Positions 59,585-64,000 of a DNA stretch of 64,000 nt are shown here, in pieces (the stretch's first letter is position 1; each line of letters begins with the position of its first letter). The position numbers and the translations under genes are program-made. Source of the stretch: Clostridium thermobutyricum (GTDB lineage Bacteria; Bacillota; Clostridia; Ch29); NCBI GenBank assembly GCA_016841565.1, contig JAENYX010000002.1, forward strand, positions 1 through 64,000. Direction: 5' to 3'. Below the pieces are notes generated by a model, which was not told the origin of the DNA, ran no database searches, and saw only the letters and a program-made list of their open reading frames with translations.

Positions 59585-60403
59585 TTGGATAAAATGGCTA
59601 AGTACCAAAAAGCCGCAGAGTACATAATGGAAAGGCTAAAGGCCAAACCTGCAATAGGTATGATACTGGGTTCAGGGCTTGGGCAAATGGCAGAAAATAT
59701 TGAAAATAGTCAGGTGGTGGATTATTCTGATATTCCGGGTTTCCCGGTGTCAACGGTGGAAGGCCATGCAGGGCGTCTCATAGCAGGACAGTTGATGGGA
59801 CAGCAAGTGATTGCAATGCAGGGAAGGTTCCATTTCTATGAAGGCTATCCTATGGGAGAGGTAATATTTCCTGTACGGGTTATGAAGCTGCTGGGAGTTG
59901 AAAGACTGATAGTTACCAACGCTGCAGGAGGAGTCAACAGGGGATTTAAACCCGGGGATTTGATGCTAATTACCGATCACATAAACCTAATGGGGGACAA
60001 TCCTCTTATAGGACGAAATGTTGATGAGATAGGGACAAGATTCCCCGGTATGTCGGATGCCTATGATAAAGAACTGGTTAAGACTGCTGCATTATGCGCG
60101 CAGCGTCTGTCAATTGATATTAAGCAGGGAGTTTACTGTGCTGTCACAGGCCCCAGTTATGAGACCCCCGCCGAGATAAGAATGGTGGGAATATTAGGAG
60201 GGGATGCCGTGGGTATGTCCACGGTACCCGAGGTTATAGCTGCGGTCCATTGCGGAATGAAGGTTTTAGGTATATCGTGTATAACCAATATGGCAGCAGG
60301 GATACTACACCACGCACCCAGCCACCGGGAAGTTTTGGAGGTGGGAAGAAAAGTACAGGACAGGTTTATTATGCTGCTGAAGGAAATATTAAAGGAAATT
60401 TGA
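59585..60403 (+). CDS. Purine nucleoside phosphorylase
   Basis: The 272-residue enzyme phosphorolyses inosine and guanosine. MILGSGLGQMAE is the phosphate loop, VEGHAGRLIAG follows, IVTNAAGGVNRGFKPGDLMLI is the family signature, and GPSYETPAEIRM with VGMSTVPEV binds the base. The chain fits the trimeric PNP-I family. Start is uncertain: TTG 59585 is seven bases after AAGGAGGG, while ATG 59594 (MAKYQKA) is 16 away and ATG 59579 is too close. It is transcribed alone after the M23 gene. Confidence 0.93.
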   Translation: MDKMAKYQKAAEYIMERLKAKPAIGMILGSGLGQMAENIENSQVVDYSDIPGFPVSTVEGHAGRLIAGQLMGQQVIAMQGRFHFYEGYPMGEVIFPVRVMKLLGVERLIVTNAAGGVNRGFKPGDLMLITDHINLMGDNPLIGRNVDEIGTRFPGMSDAYDKELVKTAALCAQRLSIDIKQGVYCAVTGPSYETPAEIRMVGILGGDAVGMSTVPEVIAAVHCGMKVLGISCITNMAAGILHHAPSHREVLEVGRKVQDRFIMLLKEILKEI

Positions 60404-60405
60404 CT

Positions 60406-60420
60406 CAGATCACAGATCAC
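60406..60420. repeat. Heptamer repeat CAGATCA x2
   Basis: CAGATCACAGATCAC, identical to 138-152 and 16463-16477. It lies immediately after the purine nucleoside phosphorylase stop. Confidence 0.7.
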
Positions 60421-60469
60421 GGGTGCTAGATGCTAATTATGTGAGAAAGCTTACGGGACTTTTTACTGA

Positions 60470-60498
60470 AGGCCGCAGAACTGCGGTCTTTTTTTTGT
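60470..60498 (+). terminator. Rho-independent terminator
   Basis: Stem GCCGCAG/CTGCGGT with an AA loop, then eight T. It ends the purine nucleoside phosphorylase transcript. Confidence 0.85.
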
Positions 60499-60614
60499 GG
60501 TTATATTTTTACCGACAAATGGATATAAAAAGAAAAGAGGTTGTATTTATTAGAAATATTTGGTATAGTATTAAACTGGATTGGTTTAAATTACCATTAT
60601 TAGGGGGAAAAGCA

Positions 60615-61211
60615 ATGAAAAAAAACTATGGAGTAGTATTGGGGGCTGTGGCATTGTCTGTTGTGGCGGCATTGTCCACAGGAAATACCGGGTTAGAGGA
60701 ATTCAGTGGTGAGGATACGTATCTGGATGCGCCGGCGGTGGCATTGATGCCGCAACCCAAGATGAGGCCGGCAGTAGCGCATCCGAAAATGCAAGCGGGC
60801 AGGGGGTTTTCCGAGATTGGTGAACGGGACCTGTACCTGCTGGCCAGAATGATTGAGTGTGAAGCCCGTTACGAGCCCTATGAAGGAAAGGTAGCGGTAG
60901 GTGTGGTGGTGCTCAACAGAGTAATGAGCGGGAGGTTTCCCAACACCATAGAAGGGGTTATTTTTCAAAAAGGGCAGTTCCAGCCAATGACCGACGGCGG
61001 ATGGGAGAGCAAGGAGCCCTCCGAGCTGGCATATAAGGCTGCAAGGGAAGCTCTGGAAGGCAAAAAACCGGTTGGCAAAAATGGCCAAACCGTTGGCAAT
61101 GCACTGTTTTTTATATACGAGGATCTTGCCGACCAGGGTGCCGCAAAATGGTTTAAGAATAAGCTGAATTATGTGACCACTATTGGCAATCACGATTTTT
61201 ACGAATACTAA
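60615..61211 (+). CDS. SleB-like cell wall hydrolase
   Basis: The 198-residue secreted protein has an N-terminal hydrophobic signal and a C-terminal Hydrolase_2 domain: LLARMIECEARYEPYEGKVAV and VLNRVMSGRFPNTIEGVIF are the signature, with the likely catalytic glutamate in ECEAR. QFQPMTDGGW and NALFFIYEDL follow. Family members are lytic transglycosylases of spore cortex (SleB, CwlJ). It starts at ATG 60615 with AGGGGG upstream; the longer frame from 60423 is unsupported. Confidence 0.9.
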   Translation: MKKNYGVVLGAVALSVVAALSTGNTGLEEFSGEDTYLDAPAVALMPQPKMRPAVAHPKMQAGRGFSEIGERDLYLLARMIECEARYEPYEGKVAVGVVVLNRVMSGRFPNTIEGVIFQKGQFQPMTDGGWESKEPSELAYKAAREALEGKKPVGKNGQTVGNALFFIYEDLADQGAAKWFKNKLNYVTTIGNHDFYEY

Positions 61212-61295
61212 GACAAAAAAAGAATAGATATATATCCGTTTCGGGGGAATTATAATATAATATAGAAGGAATAGACCAGTCTGGAGGTGTTAACC

Positions 61296-61487
61296 TTGTA
61301 TGATAAGGACAGCATGATTAAGGATATACTTAAGAAGCACCCCGAGGCCGAGAAGGTTTTTAAGCGGTTTGGGATCCGGTGTTTCGGGTGAGGAGGAGCT
61401 CTGTATAAGAGCATTGGGCGGGCAGCTCAAACCTATGGCGTGGAAGCGGATGGAATAATTGAAGAATTGAATAAAAAGTACTCATAA
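61296..61487 (+). CDS. DUF1858-family protein, probable selenoprotein (in-frame TGA)
   Basis: Starting at TTG 61296, eight bases after GGAGG, the frame reads LYDKDSMIKDILKKHP, VFKRFGIRCFG, then TGA at 61389-61391, then GGALYKSIGRAAQTYG and IIEELNKKYS, ending at TAA 61485. Both halves match the DUF1858/redox-disulfide family (63 residues in all), whose motif is CxGC. The TGA sits exactly at the second cysteine, giving C29-F-G-Sec32. Downstream, GCTCT-GTATA-AGAGC (61398-61412) is a small hairpin with G first in its loop, SECIS-like though close to the TGA. A terminator follows. The alternative is a recent nonsense mutation. Confidence 0.78.
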
Positions 61488-61488
61488 A

Positions 61489-61518
61489 AAACAGGGGAGC
61501 ATAATCCCTGTTTTTTAT
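61489..61518 (+). terminator. Rho-independent terminator
   Basis: Stem AAACAGGG (61489-61496) / CCCTGTTT (61506-61513) with T-run. It ends the selenoprotein candidate transcript. Confidence 0.85.
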
Positions 61519-61623
61519 TGCAGGCATACTTTCTGTATGGGCAGAAAGAATTATTACATTCTCCAGGGGTATGCCCGATGGGCTTTACAGCAGGGGGAAA
61601 TGTAATATAATAATACTATGATT

Positions 61624-61795
61624 CTATATATAGCGTGCTTAAGACTTTACATCTCTTAACGTGTCATCCTGGACGTAACGCTTGTCATCCTGAGCCAAGC
61701 GAAGGATCTTATGTCCACCTTCAAGCGGGGTTCTTCGGGCTCCGCCCTCAGAATGACAGGCAGAGGAATGTAATATTATTAATGCGTTATATATA
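61624..61795. repeat. MITE-like repeat, copy C
   Basis: Left end CTATATATAGCGTGCTTAAG with CTTTACATC; right end GAATGTAATATTATTAATGC then GTTATATATAA. These are imperfect inverted repeats. The core GTCATCCTGAGCCAAGCGAA starts at 61683, and CAGAATGACAG near 61749 complements it. It lies just upstream of aroC. Confidence 0.7.
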
Positions 61796-61828
61796 ATTGA
61801 GTATTAATACATATGGGTGGTGTTGGGT

Positions 61829-62929
61829 ATGCTGAGATATTTGTCTTCAGGTGAGTCCCACGGCAAGGGGCTTACTGCCATAGTGGAAGGCCTGCCCTCC
61901 AATATGCCTGTCAGCGTGGAGGGTATAAACCGGATGCTTTCCGAGAGGCAGCAGGGAAAGGGCAGGGGAGGACGTATGGCAATTGAAAAGGACAGCGTGG
62001 AGGTGATTGCCGGGGTAAGGGGAGGATATACTCTGGGCAGCCCCCTGTGCCTGTATATAAAAAACAGGGATTGGGATAACTGGAAGGATATAATGGAATG
62101 CCAAGGCACGCCACTGGCCGGAGAGCCTCTGACAAGGCCAAGGCCGGGACATGCCGACCTGGCCGGGGCCATAAAGTATAACCACAGGGATATAAGAAAT
62201 GTACTGGAAAGAGCCAGCGCGCGGGAGACAGCCGTAAGGACGGCTGTGGGGGCGGTAGCCCTTCAGATGCTGAGTTTTTTTGACATTGCTGTTGACGGCA
62301 AATTAGTAAGCGTTGCCGGTACTCTGCTGTCGGAAGATCCGGCCGTCAGGGCTCAGCAGATGGAAAAGGCAGTCGTGGCTGCGCGGCAGTCGGGTGATAC
62401 CATAGGGGGAGTGCTGGAGGTAAGGGCATGGGGTCTGCCTCCCGGGCTTGGGAGCTATGCCCACTACGACAGAAAGATGGACGGCAGGCTGGCGGCAGCT
62501 TTAATGAGCATACAGGGCATCAAGGGGGTTGAGATAGGAATGGGCTTTAGAGCATCAGAGCTTTTGGGTTCCCAGGTCCATGATGAGATCTTTTTTGATA
62601 AGGAGAATGGGTATTTACGTAAAACAAACAATGCCGGAGGATTGGAAGGCGGTGTCACCAATGGGAGTCCATTAACTGTGCGATGCGCATTAAAACCCAT
62701 CCCCACACTCTCAAAACCATTGGACAGCGTGGATATGGATACCAAGGAAGGGGTTAAGGCAGGTTTTGAAAGGTCGGATGTATGCGCACTGGAGGCTGCT
62801 CTGGTGGTGGCAAAAGCATCGGCAGCCTGGGTTATTGCCGCAGAGGTTGCCGAAAAGTTCGGGGGGGATTCCCTTGGTGAAATGCAGGCAAACTACAATA
62901 ACTATATTAAATACGTAAGAACGAGGTAA
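61829..62929 (+). CDS. aroC: Chorismate synthase
   Basis: A 366-residue enzyme of the shikimate pathway that converts EPSP to chorismate with reduced FMN. Signatures are GESHGKGLTAIVEGLPS, RQQGKGRGGRM, RPRPGHADLAG and RASARETAVRTAVGAV. GGVTNGSPLTVRCALKP is the later signature. The start is ATG 61829 with GGGTGGTG upstream. It stands alone, without other aro genes, and a MITE-like repeat lies directly upstream. Confidence 0.96.
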   Translation: MLRYLSSGESHGKGLTAIVEGLPSNMPVSVEGINRMLSERQQGKGRGGRMAIEKDSVEVIAGVRGGYTLGSPLCLYIKNRDWDNWKDIMECQGTPLAGEPLTRPRPGHADLAGAIKYNHRDIRNVLERASARETAVRTAVGAVALQMLSFFDIAVDGKLVSVAGTLLSEDPAVRAQQMEKAVVAARQSGDTIGGVLEVRAWGLPPGLGSYAHYDRKMDGRLAAALMSIQGIKGVEIGMGFRASELLGSQVHDEIFFDKENGYLRKTNNAGGLEGGVTNGSPLTVRCALKPIPTLSKPLDSVDMDTKEGVKAGFERSDVCALEAALVVAKASAAWVIAAEVAEKFGGDSLGEMQANYNNYIKYVRTR

Positions 62930-63034
62930 CTGGAATTTTATTATACAATCTGGTAAAATACAATGTATAGTTCATTCTAAAGCATTAATATGCATTGTTC
63001 TGCCCAATAAACAAAAGAGATAGGAGGAGAATAC

Positions 63035-63613
63035 ATGACTGAGAAAAAGGTTTCCGTAGGTCTGTCCAACAGGCATTTGCATGTATCCCAGGAGCACCTT
63101 GAGACGCTTTTCGGGCCCGGGCATCAGCTGACTGAGTTCAAGGTACTGTCCCAGCCCGGGCAATACGCCTGCGAAGAAAAGGTGGACATAGTAGGACCAA
63201 AGGGGACATTAAAGGGAGTGCGGATTCTTGGACCTGTAAGAAAAGAGACACAAATTGAAGTATCTATAGCAGATGGTTATAAACTGGGGCTTAAGGTTCC
63301 TGTCAAGGATTCCGGAGATCTTGACGGTACTCCCGGAGTCAAGCTGGTTGGACCTAAGGGAGAAGTGGACCTTGAGTATGGCGTTATTGTTGCAGCAAGG
63401 CATATCCATATGCATCCAGACGATGCCAAGGCTTTTGGAGTGGAAGATTTCCAGAGGGTTAAAGTAAGGGTGGAAGGATATAGAGGTTTGGTGTTCGAAA
63501 ATGTACTTATAAGGGTATCACCCAGCTATGCTTTGGATATGCATATTGACGTTGAGGAAGGCAATGCTGCAGGCATAGGCAACGGAGCCATGGTGGAAGT
63601 AATTACCGACTAA
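63035..63613 (+). CDS. pduL: Phosphate propanoyltransferase (PduL family)
   Basis: The 192-residue protein has two copies of the PduL beta barrel: VSVGLSNRHLHVSQEHLETLFG and VIVAARHIHMHPDDAKAFGV, with paired histidines that bind zinc. It transfers acyl groups between phosphate and CoA. Without microcompartment shell genes nearby it is likely the stand-alone phosphotransacetylase of acetate metabolism. I see no obvious N-terminal encapsulation peptide. The start has AGGAGGAG upstream. A terminator follows. Confidence 0.93.
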   Translation: MTEKKVSVGLSNRHLHVSQEHLETLFGPGHQLTEFKVLSQPGQYACEEKVDIVGPKGTLKGVRILGPVRKETQIEVSIADGYKLGLKVPVKDSGDLDGTPGVKLVGPKGEVDLEYGVIVAARHIHMHPDDAKAFGVEDFQRVKVRVEGYRGLVFENVLIRVSPSYALDMHIDVEEGNAAGIGNGAMVEVITD

Positions 63614-63645
63614 TACATGGACCTCAGACCAAATCATAAATATAA

Positions 63646-63674
63646 AACCCGGGATTGCTCCGGGTCTTTTTTTT
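63646..63674 (+). terminator. Rho-independent terminator
   Basis: Stem ACCCGG (63647-63652) / CCGGGT (63660-63665) followed by eight or more T. It ends pduL. Confidence 0.85.
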
Positions 63675-63727
63675 GTTATTTATTATGGTTATCCAGCATA
63701 AGAATTAGTATGAAGGAGGGGGGTTTT

Positions 63728-64000
63728 GTGAAAATCAAGGGCCAACAAACATTTCCATTACAATTACCTCTTGGATTAATAACCGGCGTTTTTGCCACAA
63801 TGTCAATGATATTTCAGGGCATTATGCAAATCATTTTTATAGTTCTGCTATGCTTATGCCTTGCTGCGTCGGTATTGTACGTTAGAAAACTCCCGAAAAA
63901 ATCGAGGGCTGTGCTGCTATACATAGTACTGTTGGTGGCGGGATATCTATTGTCCTGCGCATATGTCGGTGCCTTCCTGGGCAGGGTGGATACGGGGGAT
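63728..64000 (+). CDS. Truncated membrane protein, possibly ComEC N-terminus
   Basis: GTG 63728 follows GAAGGAGGGGGG and the frame stays open to the window edge (91 codons). It begins with a basic polar stretch and then has three hydrophobic segments: about residues 15-33, 35-52 and 61-80, separated by RKLPKKSRA. This resembles the N-terminus of ComEC/Rec2 competence proteins, which start with such segments before a DUF4131 region, but the visible part is too short to decide. Confidence 0.5.
   Translation, partial: MKIKGQQTFPLQLPLGLITGVFATMSMIFQGIMQIIFIVLLCLCLAASVLYVRKLPKKSRAVLLYIVLLVAGYLLSCAYVGAFLGRVDTGD

Noticed and set aside
60423..60614. N-terminal extension of the SleB-like hydrolase
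   Set aside because: It spans the terminator at 60470-60498 and has no start signal; the signal peptide begins at ATG 60615.
61296..61391. Reading the 61296 frame as a truncated 31-residue peptide ended by TGA
   Set aside because: The sequence after TGA continues the DUF1858 family to its normal end in the same frame, and the TGA sits at a conserved cysteine. A nonsense mutation remains possible but is the weaker explanation.

Overview
The window reads as chromosome from an anaerobic, spore-forming, S-layer-bearing member of the Clostridia, probably a cellulolytic-type Ruminiclostridium/Acetivibrio relative (inference). Supporting signs are strong GGAGG ribosome-binding sites with many GTG/TTG starts, an [FeFe]-hydrogenase, a glycyl radical enzyme with its activase, SLH-domain proteins, two X2-like carbohydrate-binding modules, a SleB-type cortex hydrolase and PduL. 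No rRNA, tRNA or CRISPR array was seen.

Layout. 0.4-6.8 kb: a thioester-less alpha-2-macroglobulin-like protein coupled to a Memo-family lipoprotein, then a ProX-type tRNA deacylase. 7.0-10.3 kb: a radical SAM activase and a glycyl radical enzyme closely resembling trans-4-hydroxy-L-proline dehydratase. 10.3-18.5 kb: a divergent cis-prenyltransferase, a fumarase pseudogene, an rRNA methyltransferase, an AEC transporter, a Nim-like flavoprotein, a GH18/SLH protein and small enzymes. 18.5-24.8 kb: a leftward ECF sigma / membrane partner / TPR operon with a candidate self-promoter, a 65-bp IS relic, a nitroreductase and a coupled DUF6179/DUF6323-like pair. 25-31 kb: two MerR regulators around trmO with two MerR-type promoters (19-bp spacers), a PlsY-like/NodB fusion, a GNAT, an RlmA-like enzyme and a methionine aminopeptidase remnant. 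31-41 kb: regulators, threonine aldolase, FMN-binding protein, [FeFe]-hydrogenase, FAD enzyme, cobalamin adenosyltransferase, M20 hydrolase, orphan ANTAR regulator and CAP-domain protein. 41-54 kb is accessory in character: a LAL regulator, a PLP decarboxylase with a divergent MocR regulator, and a 2046-residue SLH surface protein. 54-64 kb: an uncharacterised divergent pair, deoC, a PPC protein, an M23 hydrolase, purine nucleoside phosphorylase, SleB-like hydrolase, a very small probable selenoprotein, aroC, pduL and a truncated membrane protein.

The most notable observation is a gene at 61296-61487, too short and apparently interrupted, that encodes a complete DUF1858 domain only if an in-frame TGA is read as selenocysteine. 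The TGA takes the place of the second cysteine of the family CxGC motif. Other notable items are a MerR-type promoter in front of trmO that overlaps the stop codon of a merR gene, that merR gene's lack of an AUG at its expected start, a three-copy MITE-like repeat family with terminal inverted repeats, an IS relic with a possible 3-bp target duplication, and two noncoding structured elements. Intergenic regions carry heptanucleotide tandem repeats and GGGGAC-type hairpins.
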